DNA of 64,000 nucleotides. Source: JAAURB01 sp049647265. GTDB lineage: Bacteria; Cyanobacteriota; Cyanobacteriia; Cyanobacteriales; Microcoleaceae. The DNA lies in NCBI GenBank assembly GCA_049647265.1, contig JBARXJ010000042.1:1-64000 (forward strand). The letters are read 5' to 3'. Under the pieces are notes generated by a model. That model saw only the letters and a program-made list of their open reading frames with translations. It was not told where the DNA came from and did no database searches. Made by a program: the position numbers and the translations under genes. Below are positions 35,242 to 44,436 of this stretch, piece by piece; within the stretch, counting starts at the first letter, position 1, and each line of letters begins with the position of its first letter.

Positions 35242-38200
35242 ATGAACAACGAACCAAAGAAAATCTTCCGTAACCAAATTATTGATAAGAAACAACTGAA
35301 GAAATTAATGTCTTGGTCGTTTACCAATTATGGGACGGCAATAAGCGCTCAGATGGCAGATGAACTCAAGGATTTAGGGTTTAAATATGCCACGCGGGCG
35401 GGGGTTTCGATTAGTGTGGATGACCTGCAAGTTCCGCCGTCTAAAAAAGAAATGTTAGAGGCAACTGAAGAAGAAATTCGCACCACAGAACGGCGCTATT
35501 CTAAGGGAGAAATTACTGAAGTTGAGCGGTTTCAAAAAGTTGTTGATACTTGGAATAATACTTCAGAGGAATTAAAGGATGAAGTGGTACGAAACTTTAA
35601 ATCCACTAATCCGCTGAATTCGGTGTACATGATGGCATTTTCTGGGGCGCGGGGAAATATCTCTCAGGTGCGGCAGTTGGTGGGAATGCGGGGGTTGATG
35701 GCAAATCCACAAGGGGAAATTATTAATATCCCGATTAAGACTAACTTCAGAGAAGGTTTAACCGTCACAGAATACATCATCTCCTCCTACGGGGCGCGCA
35801 AAGGACTGGTTGATACGGCCCTACGTACCGCAGACTCCGGCTACCTCACCCGACGCTTAGTCGATGTCTCCCAAGATGTGATTGTCCGCGAAATCGATTG
35901 TGGCACCAGCCGAGGGATTGAACTGGGCCATATGACCGATGGCGATCGCATTCTCATCAACCTGCAAGATCGGATTTTTGGTCGCGTCCTCGGGGAAGAT
36001 GTCACCCACCCCCAAACCGGAGAAATTGTTAGTTTTGGCGATAAGAAAGCCGTCCGCAATCAAAGTATCTGCGCCGACCTGGCCGAAGCCATCATCAAAG
36101 CCGGGGTACAAAAAGTATTTCTACGCAGTCCCCTCACCTGTGAAGCCAATCGTTCCGTCTGTCGCCATTGTTACGGCTGGAGTTTAGCCCATGCCGAGAT
36201 GGTAGACCTCGGAGAAGCGATTGGAATTATTGCCGCCCAGTCGATTGGGGAACCGGGGACCCAATTAACCATGCGAACCTTCCACACAGGGGGAGTATTT
36301 ACCGCCGAAGCCGCTGCTGTCATTCGTGCGCCGATTGATGGTAAATTAACCATTCCCAAAACCCTAAAACTACGGGCATTCCGCACCCGTCACGGCGATG
36401 ATGCCTTCTTAATTGAAAATAACGGCAAAATTACCGTCGAAGGCAGTAGCAAAAAATCCCTGAATGTGTCTCAAGGAACCACTTTGGTAGTCAAACCGGG
36501 AGATAGCGTCATAGCCGAACAGATTTTAGTTGAAATTCCCGCCGGGGGTCGAACTGCTCGGAAAACCACCGAAAAAGCCACCAAAGATGTGGCCACCGAC
36601 CTCTCAGGAGAAGTCAAATTTGCCGATGTTATCCCCGAAGAAAAAGTAGACCGTCAGGGCAATATGACCCGAATTGCCCGTATGGGGGGACTGTTGTGGG
36701 TGTTGGCTGGAGAAGTCTACAATTTACCCGCTTCTGCCGAACCTGTGGTGAAAAACGGTTCGGAAATTACCGTTAATAGTGTGTTGGCCCAAACCCAGTT
36801 GGTCTCAGAACATGGGGGAATTGTGCGAATTGAAGAGGAGGAGTCAGGAGTCAGTAGTCAGGAGTCAGGAGGAGGAGAGAATGAGGATGGTGCGTCTGAG
36901 AGTGCCATTGTCGAGTCGGAGGAGGAGTATTTACCGCGTGAGATTGAAATTATCACCGCATCGGTATTACTCGACCAAGCGTTGGTACGGATACAACATC
37001 TGCAAAACCGGGAACAATATGTAATTGAAACCAGCAACAATAACCGCTTTTTACTCAAAGTTACGCCGGGTAGCAAGGTAGAAAATCATGAAGTGATTGC
37101 GGAGTTGATGGATGATAGTTACCGCACCAATACCGGGGGTATCCTCAAATATGCAGGGGTAGAAGTGGCCAAACGGGGCAAAGCCAAGCAGGGATATGAA
37201 GTGGTCAAAGGGGGGACATTACTGTGGATACCCGAAGAATGCCACGAGGTGAATAAGGATATTTCTCTGTTGGTGGTTGAAGATGGTCAATATGTTGAAG
37301 CCGGGACAGAAGTTGTCAAAGATATCTTTTGTCAAACCAAAGGGGTAATTGAAGTTACACAGAAAAACGATATTTTACGGGAAATTGTCGTCAAGCCAGG
37401 GGATTTACATTTAGTTGATGACCCCGAAATGGTAATGGCCCTGGATGGTCAGATTGCCAATCCCTCCCAGGAAGTCATCCCCGGCATTGTTGCCCCTGAA
37501 TTGCGCTATATCGAATATGTGGAAACCCCCGAAGGCCCCGCACTCTTATTACGGCCCGTAGTGGAATTCCAAGTGCCAGAAACACCGCCAATTCCCTCTC
37601 AAGATGCGCTGAATGAATCGATTTCATTAGAAGCAGTACAACGGCTGCCGTTTAAAGATGGGGAGCGGGTTCGGTCTGTGGAAGGAGTAGAACTATTACG
37701 GACTCAATTGGTGATTAATATTGGTACAGAAGCGCCTCAATTGGCGGCCGATATTGAGTTATTGCCGGATGAAGATGACCCAGAGGTAATGCGGTTGCAG
37801 TTGGTCATCTTAGAATCATTAGTGATTCGCCGAGATGTGATAGCTGATGCCACCCAAGGCAGTACTCGGACGCGCTTACTCGTCAAAGATGGGGATGAGA
37901 TTCAACCGGGGGCAGTGGTAACGCGCACAGAAATTCTCAGTAAAGATGGGGGAGTTGTCGGCGGAATTCGTTCTGGGGCGGAAATCTTACGGCGGCTATT
38001 GGTAGTGCGAGATGCAGACCAATTAATGATTCCCTTGGATATCCCGGCCGGAAGTGAAATTGACCTCAAACCCGGACAGTTAGTCGTGGAAGGGATGGAA
38101 GTTGCGCCGGGGGTGTATTTACCGGAGTCAGGAGAAGTCATCTCAGTAGGGGCGCATCGCAATGCGCCCACACAGGAAGAAGGTAACGGGGAAGAGTCAG

Positions 38201-39369
38201 GTTTGGTGAAGGCGAATCAGGCTCATGTGGTGTTGCGGTTGGGGCGGCCGTATCGGGTATCTTCCGGGGCGATTCTACACCTGAATGATGGAGATTTGGT
38301 ACAACGGGGAGATAACCTGGTGTTACTCGTATTTGAACGGGCAAAAACCGGGGATATTATTCAAGGGTTACCTCGGATTGAGGAATTGTTAGAAGCGCGT
38401 AAACCCAAGGAAGCCTGTATTCTGGCCCGACGACCGGGGACAGCGCAACTGGATGTGAATGAAGAGGTGATTGAGTTACGGGTGGCCGAAACTGATGGCA
38501 CAGTAACCGATTATCCTTTGACTCCAGGGCAAAATGCGATTGTCGCCGATGGTCAAAAAGTCGATGTGGGTCAACCGATTACCGACGGGCCAGCTAATCC
38601 TCACGAAATGTTGGAAGTGTTCTTTAACTATTACATCGAGAAAGATAGTGAGGGGGTGTATGAAGCGGCGATTAAGAGTTTCCAAGAATGCCAAACGTTG
38701 CTGGTGAATGAGGTGCAGTCTGTTTATCAGTCTCAAGGAATTGATATTTCTGATAAGCATATTGAAGTGATTGTACGGCAGATGACAGCGAAGGTGCGGA
38801 TTGATGATGGCGGCGATACGATTATGTTGCCCGGTGAGTTGGTGGAATTGCGCCAAGTTGAGCAGGTGAATGAGGCGATGTCAATTACAGGCGGTGCCCC
38901 AGCGCGGTATACGCCAGTATTGTTGGGGATAACCAAAGCTTCACTCAATACCGATAGCTTTATCTCAGCGGCTAGTTTCCAAGAAACCACACGGGTATTA
39001 ACCGAAGCCGCTATTGAGGGTAAATCTGACTGGCTGCGGGGGTTAAAAGAAAATGTGATTATTGGACGCTTAATTCCGGCCGGGAGTGGGTTTAATGCCT
39101 ATGAGGAACCGGGTACAACGGATATGGGGTTTGATAATAGCGCCCCGCCCTATTTTGGGGAGGACGAAGATGAGTTAACCGACGTGGTATTGGATGACAG
39201 CAGTGCGCGGGCGTATCGGTCGAATAATCCGTTAAATGCCGGGCAAGAGTTTAATTTCCCTAATTTTAATGAGTCAAATGATGGGAATGATTTAGAAGCC
39301 ATTGGCGGAGAGGTTGGTGATATGCCCTCAGATGATGAGTTGATTGGCGATGGTTATGGAGAAGATTAA
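35242..39369 (+). CDS. rpoC2: RNA polymerase beta-prime (C-terminal) subunit
   Basis: 1375-residue C-terminal part of beta-prime. Bridge-helix and trigger-loop parts: FSGARGNISQVRQLVGMRGL early, the second zinc site near 300-310 (CEANRSVCRHCYGWS), EAIGIIAAQSIGEPGTQLTM, and late PRIEELLEARKPKEA and TRVLTEAAIEGKSDWLRGLK. Between them lies the very large cyanobacterial SI3 insertion (about residues 350-1000). Inside SI3 two stretches look like genomic repeats read in frame: residues about 531-560 (Glu/Ser/Gly-rich) and about 969-977 (VGAHRNAPT). The acidic C-terminal tail (about 60 residues) is usual. Confidence 0.98.
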   Translation: MNNEPKKIFRNQIIDKKQLKKLMSWSFTNYGTAISAQMADELKDLGFKYATRAGVSISVDDLQVPPSKKEMLEATEEEIRTTERRYSKGEITEVERFQKVVDTWNNTSEELKDEVVRNFKSTNPLNSVYMMAFSGARGNISQVRQLVGMRGLMANPQGEIINIPIKTNFREGLTVTEYIISSYGARKGLVDTALRTADSGYLTRRLVDVSQDVIVREIDCGTSRGIELGHMTDGDRILINLQDRIFGRVLGEDVTHPQTGEIVSFGDKKAVRNQSICADLAEAIIKAGVQKVFLRSPLTCEANRSVCRHCYGWSLAHAEMVDLGEAIGIIAAQSIGEPGTQLTMRTFHTGGVFTAEAAAVIRAPIDGKLTIPKTLKLRAFRTRHGDDAFLIENNGKITVEGSSKKSLNVSQGTTLVVKPGDSVIAEQILVEIPAGGRTARKTTEKATKDVATDLSGEVKFADVIPEEKVDRQGNMTRIARMGGLLWVLAGEVYNLPASAEPVVKNGSEITVNSVLAQTQLVSEHGGIVRIEEEESGVSSQESGGGENEDGASESAIVESEEEYLPREIEIITASVLLDQALVRIQHLQNREQYVIETSNNNRFLLKVTPGSKVENHEVIAELMDDSYRTNTGGILKYAGVEVAKRGKAKQGYEVVKGGTLLWIPEECHEVNKDISLLVVEDGQYVEAGTEVVKDIFCQTKGVIEVTQKNDILREIVVKPGDLHLVDDPEMVMALDGQIANPSQEVIPGIVAPELRYIEYVETPEGPALLLRPVVEFQVPETPPIPSQDALNESISLEAVQRLPFKDGERVRSVEGVELLRTQLVINIGTEAPQLAADIELLPDEDDPEVMRLQLVILESLVIRRDVIADATQGSTRTRLLVKDGDEIQPGAVVTRTEILSKDGGVVGGIRSGAEILRRLLVVRDADQLMIPLDIPAGSEIDLKPGQLVVEGMEVAPGVYLPESGEVISVGAHRNAPTQEEGNGEESGLVKANQAHVVLRLGRPYRVSSGAILHLNDGDLVQRGDNLVLLVFERAKTGDIIQGLPRIEELLEARKPKEACILARRPGTAQLDVNEEVIELRVAETDGTVTDYPLTPGQNAIVADGQKVDVGQPITDGPANPHEMLEVFFNYYIEKDSEGVYEAAIKSFQECQTLLVNEVQSVYQSQGIDISDKHIEVIVRQMTAKVRIDDGGDTIMLPGELVELRQVEQVNEAMSITGGAPARYTPVLLGITKASLNTDSFISAASFQETTRVLTEAAIEGKSDWLRGLKENVIIGRLIPAGSGFNAYEEPGTTDMGFDNSAPPYFGEDEDELTDVVLDDSSARAYRSNNPLNAGQEFNFPNFNESNDGNDLEAIGGEVGDMPSDDELIGDGYGED
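36838..36878. repeat. GAGTCAGGAGTCAG repeat inside rpoC2
   Basis: GAGGAGTCAGGAGTCAGTAG, then TCAGGAGTCAGGAGGAGG. The same repeat occurs in spacers of this window (reverse strand at 27852-27892, and near 52683). Here it is read in frame as EESGVSSQESGG within the SI3 insertion. Confidence 0.7.
38146..38169. repeat. GTAGGGGCGC...GCGCCC palindrome inside rpoC2
   Basis: Palindrome (arms GGGCGCAT and ATGCGCCC) preceded by GTAG. It matches the intergenic family at 62921-62944 read on the other strand and 39384-39436. It is read in frame as VGAHRNAPT in SI3. Confidence 0.75.
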
Positions 39370-39383
39370 GCATCTTTAGGTCA

Positions 39384-39436
39384 GGGGCGTATACAATCGG
39401 GCATATGCAATCGGGCGTATGCAATACGCCCCTACA
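39384..39436. repeat. GGGGCGTAT...ATACGCCCC dispersed repeat
   Basis: Outer arms GGGGCGTAT and ATACGCCCCTAC with an inner direct duplication (CAATCGGGCATATG / CAATCGGGCGTATG). It lies 15 bases after the rpoC2 stop. Confidence 0.7.
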
Positions 39437-39543
39437 ACATCTTTAAATTAATGCCCTGGCTGTTATGGTCGGGGTTATTTTATGGGGAGAAAATGGGAAT
39501 ACTAAGTCATAGTAATACTCTCCCTAAGCTTCGATTAAAAGCT

Positions 39544-40353
39544 ATGAAAATCACTCAACAAACCTCGACTATTTTAAAATTACAAGTCCAGAAATATTTT
39601 CAGACTCTATTAATGGCAATAGGACTCGGTCTCGGGTTTTCATTGACTGGATTAATCATGACTGTTGTATTTGGCAATTCAACCACTTTAAATTGTAATC
39701 GTTTAGAATCGGCTCAGATTGACTGTGAAATTAATAGAAAGAATTGGTTAACAAGAGATAGTGATTTAATACAAGTAACAGACCTGAGAAGTGCTGAACT
39801 TGATGTTAATTCCAGAAATCGGAGTGGGAGACAGAGAAATGATTACGAAATTATTCTGATTACTAATAATAATAGAATTCCTCTAACAAATACATATAGT
39901 TCAGGATTTGGATTTAATCATGAGAAACAGAATCAGTTAATTAATTCTTTTATAACAGCATCAGCACCCGACTCATTAACCGTGAGGCATAATATGCGCC
40001 TGGGTTTAATCATTGGAATTATTTTTCTGTTCGTTAGTCCGGTTTTAGCGATTAATCTATTATTGTCAAAAAGAATTACTGACTGTACTTTTGATAAAGC
40101 ATCAAATCAATTATTAATCAATCAAAGAAATCTTTTTAAGAAGCAGTCTAAAGAATACACAATGAGCCAGATACAGAAAGTAAAAGCAATGCAACATCTT
40201 CATTATGGTTGTATTATCAAAATCTTCCTAACAGAGGATGAGGAGATTGAATTCAGACCTTTTTCTTATAATAGTAAAAAACGACAAGAAACATACGATA
40301 AATATGATTTAATGGTACAAAAAATTAATCAATTTATCGAGACAGATGCTTAA
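39544..40353 (+). CDS. Two-helix membrane protein, paralog A
   Basis: Unrecognised, 269 residues from ATG 39544 (an upstream frame adds 31 residues but the paralog agrees with this start, and GATTAAAAGCT precedes both ATGs). Membrane helices at about 21-43 and 153-175; the loop between holds CNRLESAQIDCEI (51-63), a Cys pair that is conserved in the paralog. The C-terminal soluble part (DCTFDKASNQLLINQRNLFK, IEFRPFSYNSKKRQ) resembles a small PH-like beta domain by eye. 810 bases, identical in length to paralog B. It follows rpoC2 by 174 bases and is probably a separate transcript. Confidence 0.75.
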   Translation: MKITQQTSTILKLQVQKYFQTLLMAIGLGLGFSLTGLIMTVVFGNSTTLNCNRLESAQIDCEINRKNWLTRDSDLIQVTDLRSAELDVNSRNRSGRQRNDYEIILITNNNRIPLTNTYSSGFGFNHEKQNQLINSFITASAPDSLTVRHNMRLGLIIGIIFLFVSPVLAINLLLSKRITDCTFDKASNQLLINQRNLFKKQSKEYTMSQIQKVKAMQHLHYGCIIKIFLTEDEEIEFRPFSYNSKKRQETYDKYDLMVQKINQFIETDA

Positions 40354-40534
40354 TAATAAAACTATAGCGCTACATTCTATCATTAAGATATTTATAAATC
40401 CTAGAAGCATTTATAGTCTACTATAGCAAAATTACAGCATCGCGTCGTGCTATATTTCACAGATGAACAACCCTTTTCAGTCAATATCTTATCTGTTGTA
40501 ATCATGATTATTTTATTAGGATAAGTGGGAATAC
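40354..40534. other. Intergenic left of MITE-like repeat
   Basis: AT-rich, no gene. A small inverted pair (CTATAGCA ... TGCTATAT, about 40421-40455) has ends like those of the adjacent MITE-like element and may be a remnant. Confidence 0.35.
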
Positions 40535-40670
40535 TACAGCAGAAGTCAGAAGAGACGTAATATATTACGTCTGTACAGAAGTCAAATTCTTACTTAACAA
40601 TGGTTTTTTCCTTCGCAAACGCTCCGCGAACAGCTTTCATTATGTCCTAACTGCTCTGGCTACTGCTATA
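40535..40670 (+). mobile_element. MITE-like element, copy A
   Basis: 136 bases without a gene. The left end reads TACAGCAGAAGTCAGA and the right end CTACTGCTATA, giving short terminal inverted repeats (TATAGCAG type). Inside is a perfect 20-base palindrome AGACGTAATATATTACGTCT (40553-40572), then TACAGAAGTCAAATTCTTAC, a short CTTCGC...GCGAA hairpin and TATGTCCTAACTGCTCTGG. The same order of blocks occurs reversed at 55326-55451. It sits between the two paralogous membrane genes. Confidence 0.65.
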
Positions 40671-40747
40671 AGTCATAGTAATACTCTCCCTAAGTTTATT
40701 ACTGAATAAAGCTGTTATTAATGATTAAAAATCAGAGATTAAAAGCT

Positions 40748-41557
40748 ATGAAAATAACTCAATACAGCGCCACAACTTTAAACCTAGAAGTACAGAAATA
40801 TTTTAAAGCTTTGTTACCCAAAATATTGATTGCTTCCGGAACCATATATGCCGGATTAATGATTAGTATCGGATTCAGTAATGTAACAAAATTAAATTGT
40901 AATCGTTTAGAATCGGGTCAAGTTGATTGCGAAATTACTAAAAAAAATTGGTTATTACAACAAACGAGTCATTCAATTATAGCTAGAGATATTCAGAGTG
41001 CTGAAGTTGATATTAATGATGAAAGCGATAGTGCTGAGAGTTATAATCTTATTTTAATTACCCCAAATAATAGGATTTCCTTAAGTGATGTATATACTTC
41101 AGGAACGGGATTCGATCATTATCAGCAAAGTCAATCACTTAACTCTTTTATAACAGCATCAACCCCCGACTCATTCATCATTCAGCATGATTTGCGCTTT
41201 AATACTTTATTTGGAATCCCTTTTATCATCGGTGGAATTTGTTTAATCATTTATTTATTAAAATCACAAACTATTACAGATTGTATATTTGATAAAGAAT
41301 TAAATAAAATATTGATAACGAAAAGAAATATATTAAAGTCAGAGACTGTTGAATTAACGCTCTCGCAGTTAAAAGAAGTGAAAGTAACAGAACATTTTCA
41401 GTCTATTCCCGCCCTCACACTGGTGATGTTAGATAATGAGAATATTTACTTGAAACCCATATTATCTAACCGACGAAAAAGAAGAGCCAATTATAAACAA
41501 TACAATGAACTTGCTTTCTCTATTAATCAATTTCTCCAGAGAGATTCTAAGCAATAA
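40748..41557 (+). CDS. Two-helix membrane protein, paralog B
   Basis: 269 residues from ATG 40748 (MKITQYSATTLNLEVQKYFK). It shares with paralog A the start, both membrane helices, CNRLESGQVDCEI (51-63), the SFITAS(T/A)PDS block and a similar C-terminal domain (DCIFDKELNKILITKRNILK). Upstream, AGTCATAGTAATACTCTCCC is shared with the A copy, so the duplication covered part of the 5' region. No family recognised. The Cys pair between the helices would face outside if the N-terminus is cytosolic. Confidence 0.75.
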   Translation: MKITQYSATTLNLEVQKYFKALLPKILIASGTIYAGLMISIGFSNVTKLNCNRLESGQVDCEITKKNWLLQQTSHSIIARDIQSAEVDINDESDSAESYNLILITPNNRISLSDVYTSGTGFDHYQQSQSLNSFITASTPDSFIIQHDLRFNTLFGIPFIIGGICLIIYLLKSQTITDCIFDKELNKILITKRNILKSETVELTLSQLKEVKVTEHFQSIPALTLVMLDNENIYLKPILSNRRKRRANYKQYNELAFSINQFLQRDSKQ

Positions 41558-41633
41558 AACTATTAAACGGCTGCCAACAATTTCAAGTTTAAATTGATGC
41601 TAAGGCTGTTATGGTCGGGGCTTTTTGGTGAAT

Positions 41634-42122
41634 TTATATTCTAATCCCAGGGTATTTATGTTTTATTTTTTCCCATAGTTCTGCAGGATATTCATCGTAT
41701 TTATACAGATATTGACGTATTTCTTCTACAGGTCCCCAGGATATCAATTCTCGATAGGTTCTTCCTGCTGCGAGTTGATTACCCTTCAGGTCAAACATTT
41801 CAACCCATCCATCCTCTCGGTCTGTTGTAACTTTCACAACATAAATTATTTCATCCTCATCCTCAACTGGTGTTCGGTACAGACGCGCCGATCCCCAGTC
41901 ATCATTGAACAAGGGCGTTTCATAATAAAAAAATGCATCAAACACTGATTGAGGGATTTCATCTTTGTCTTTTTTAGAGAAAGGCCACTCAATCTCCGTA
42001 CCCTCAAGAAATGCCGTACCAGGATCATAATTCCAGTGTCGAATTACAAACTGATATTGCTTATACTCCATTTCAATGAATTCTTTAACTTTCTTATTAA
42101 TCAGTGGTTCATTGAAAGTCAT
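41634..42122 (-). CDS. Unrecognised 162-aa protein
   Basis: Soluble, acidic, aromatic-rich protein (FVIRHWNYDPGTAFLEGTEI, DAFFYYETPLFNDDWGSARL, VEEIRQYLYKYDEYPAELWE). AGGAGA lies 6 bases before the ATG, so the start is good. No signal peptide or known motif. The sequence style is that of small immunity/SMI1-like or phage-type proteins, but no signature supports this. It is convergent with paralog B, 76 bases apart. Confidence 0.6.
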   Translation of the reverse strand: MTFNEPLINKKVKEFIEMEYKQYQFVIRHWNYDPGTAFLEGTEIEWPFSKKDKDEIPQSVFDAFFYYETPLFNDDWGSARLYRTPVEDEDEIIYVVKVTTDREDGWVEMFDLKGNQLAAGRTYRELISWGPVEEIRQYLYKYDEYPAELWEKIKHKYPGIRI

Positions 42123-42472
42123 AACAGTCTCCTGCTTTTTTTCTCTCTATTCTCTTTAACCTCTGAGTTGCTTTATGTATTGAACAAAAATGCAATGACT
42201 GGAGTGTACCACCAAATGTACCCCACGTTGTACGACCGGAATAAGCAGGTAGACCACCCACAGCACACCAAATATAAAGTAAAGTATGCAATAAACAGCA
42301 TATATAAAGCACCCATGACCACTAAGAATATCAGGGCGGGTTAGGTATAGTAATTACAGAAGATGAAAAATAATTAATTTCAATTAATAACCCACCATCA
42401 AAAGTTTAATTATGTATAAAATTTATCAGATTTAAGAAAAAGTAATATAGCGATCTTGCATCTCCACCTTAC
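42123..42472. other. Intergenic, no firm gene
   Basis: About 350 bases between the 162-aa gene and the MerR gene. Short frames here (for example 42109-42312 minus) lack ribosome sites. The right end holds the promoter and dyad of the MerR regulator. Confidence 0.4.
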
Positions 42473-42485
42473 TGTAGAGTCTACA
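42473..42485 (+). promoter_or_regulatory. Dyad TGTAGAGTCTACA before the MerR gene
   Basis: A perfect 13-base dyad, 31 bases upstream of the MerR ATG, flanked by CTTACT on the left and AATAAT/AAAATA on the right. Placement inside a long promoter spacer is typical of MerR-family operators. Metal-dependent activation of the downstream copper genes is inferred. Confidence 0.55.
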
Positions 42486-42516
42486 ATAATAAAAATAGAC
42501 TCTCAGTTAATTCATT

Positions 42517-42930
42517 ATGGCAACACAAGAACAGATACTTCTAAAGATTGGTGAAGTGGCTTCAAAAAGTGGCGTACCCATCAAAACAATTCGCTATTAT
42601 GAAGAATTAGGTTTGTTAAAAGCAACAAAGCGGACAGGTGGAAAATTTCGACTATTTGAACAAAGTATAGTTCACCGACTGGCATTAATTAAACGATTAC
42701 AATCTTTAGGTTTAACTTTACAAGAAATTGGTGAATGTTTAACTGTTTACGATCACGGTAATTTACCTTGTCTGAGTATTCAAGAAAAGTTAGAAAAACA
42801 AGTTAATAAAATCGATCAACGTATTACCGAATTAATTTTACTGCGAACAGAGTTAGCTAATTTATTGCAACATTGGTCTACTTCCCCAGAAGAAAAACCC
42901 GGAATAATTTGTCCTAATTTAGATATTTAA
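42517..42930 (+). CDS. MerR-family metal-responsive regulator
   Basis: 137 residues. Winged helix at the start (LLKIGEVASKSGVPIKTIRY, YEELGLLKATKRTGGKFRLF), then a dimerisation helix and a metal-sensing tail with Cys in GNLPCLSI and Cys in GIICPNLDI, the spacing expected for a CueR/ZntR-type sensor. It binds bent operator DNA and activates export genes when the metal is bound. First gene of the copper island, 7 bases before the multicopper oxidase start, so it is probably cotranscribed with it. Copper rather than zinc is inferred from the neighbours. Confidence 0.85.
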   Translation: MATQEQILLKIGEVASKSGVPIKTIRYYEELGLLKATKRTGGKFRLFEQSIVHRLALIKRLQSLGLTLQEIGECLTVYDHGNLPCLSIQEKLEKQVNKIDQRITELILLRTELANLLQHWSTSPEEKPGIICPNLDI

Positions 42931-42937
42931 AACAATC

Positions 42938-44386
42938 ATGGTTAAACTCAATCGTCGTCAATTTATCGCTTTCACAACGGCAGGTGTAGGAACAGCCTTA
43001 GCTGCAAATTGGGTATTCCGTTCCAACCGTTATTCGACTGCAATTCCCCCTTCAATTGCGTTAGCAAAACAACATCAAAGTGCTGAAGGATTATTAGAAA
43101 TAGACCTAGAAGCGAGAGAATATTCTGTTAATATAGCGGGAAAATCGGCTCAATTAATGACGTATAATGGACAAATTACCGGCCCCCGTTTAGAAGTTCA
43201 GCCAGGGGATACAGTCCGAATCAACTTTATAAATAATCTGTCTCAACCTACGAACCTTCATTATCATGGCTTGCATATTCCGATTACAGGAAATGCTGAT
43301 AATGTATTTTTACAGATTCCACCTGGCGAACGATTTACTTATGAATTTAATATTGCTAAAAATCATCCAGCCGGACTGTTTTGGTATCATCCCCATTTAC
43401 ATGGCTTAGTGGCAGAACAACTGTTTGGCGGGTTAGCAGGTTTATTTGTTGTTCGGGGTAAACTTGATGAAATTCCAGAAGTAAAAACTGCTGCTGAACA
43501 GTTTATTGTTTTACAAGATTTTGCTTTAGATAACCGTGGAAATAGACTTCCCGACTCACAACTTTCTATTATGACGGGACGAGAAGGTAATATTATTACC
43601 GTTAATGGAGAAGTTAACCCTAATTTTACAATACCAAACGGGAAGCTTTTACGTCTAAGAATTCTTAATGCTTCTCCTTCACGATTTTATCAATTATCGT
43701 TAGAAAATCATCCATTTTATCTGATTGCTACAGATGGTGGCGCGTTAACAAAACCTGTAGAATTAACTGAATTGTTACTCACGCCAGGAGAAAGGGCGGA
43801 TATCTTAATTCAACCCAGTCAAAAACCGGGACAATATCGTTTATTGAATTTACCCTATCAACGAGGGAGAATGGGAATGATGGGAGGCGGCATGATGGGG
43901 AGAAACGTTAACAATGAACCTCAAGTATTAGCCACAGTGAGTTATCAAACCCAAGCTACACCAGCCTTACCCACACAGCTTATACCTGTTGAACTTTTAC
44001 CAAAGGCGCAAAAAATACGCCGTTTTCAGATGAATCATGGCATGATCAGAGGTCAAGGCATGGTATTTTTATTGAATGGTCAACCTTACCAGTCTGAACG
44101 CATCGACACGGCTGTACAGTTGAATACCGTTGAAGATTGGGAATTAGTTAATACTGGGATGATGGATCATCCATTTCATGTTCATGGTAACCCATTTCAG
44201 ATTATTAGCCGTAATGGCAAGCCTGAACCTTATACCGCTTGGAAGGATGTCACGTTAGTTAAACCAGGGGAAACGGTGGTTATTCGGATGGCGTTTCGAG
44301 ACTTTGCGGGTAAAACGGTTTATCACTGTCACATTCTAGATCATGAAGATTTAGGGATGATGGCAAATTTAAATATTCAAGCTTGA
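42938..44386 (+). CDS. Tat-exported multicopper oxidase
   Basis: 482 residues. Twin-arginine signal NRRQFIAFTTAGVGTALAAN at the start. Copper ligands: H108/H110 (HYHGLH), H151/H153 (WYHPHLHG), the HPFHVHG cluster, and HCHILDHEDLGMM with the type 1 Cys and axial Met. A Met-rich stretch (RMGMMGGGMMGR) near 310-320 resembles the methionine loop that binds Cu(I) in CueO/CopA. Oxidation of periplasmic Cu(I) to the less toxic Cu(II) is likely. Second gene of the island. Confidence 0.92.
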   Translation: MVKLNRRQFIAFTTAGVGTALAANWVFRSNRYSTAIPPSIALAKQHQSAEGLLEIDLEAREYSVNIAGKSAQLMTYNGQITGPRLEVQPGDTVRINFINNLSQPTNLHYHGLHIPITGNADNVFLQIPPGERFTYEFNIAKNHPAGLFWYHPHLHGLVAEQLFGGLAGLFVVRGKLDEIPEVKTAAEQFIVLQDFALDNRGNRLPDSQLSIMTGREGNIITVNGEVNPNFTIPNGKLLRLRILNASPSRFYQLSLENHPFYLIATDGGALTKPVELTELLLTPGERADILIQPSQKPGQYRLLNLPYQRGRMGMMGGGMMGRNVNNEPQVLATVSYQTQATPALPTQLIPVELLPKAQKIRRFQMNHGMIRGQGMVFLLNGQPYQSERIDTAVQLNTVEDWELVNTGMMDHPFHVHGNPFQIISRNGKPEPYTAWKDVTLVKPGETVVIRMAFRDFAGKTVYHCHILDHEDLGMMANLNIQA

Positions 44387-44436
44387 CTCTCCAGTTGGCT
44401 GGAGGATCTAAAATAGAGAATAGTTCAAACGGTAAA

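Noticed and set aside
42109..42312. Cys-rich short frame on the minus strand
   Set aside because: No ribosome site and overlaps the start region of the 162-aa gene; chance composition is more likely.
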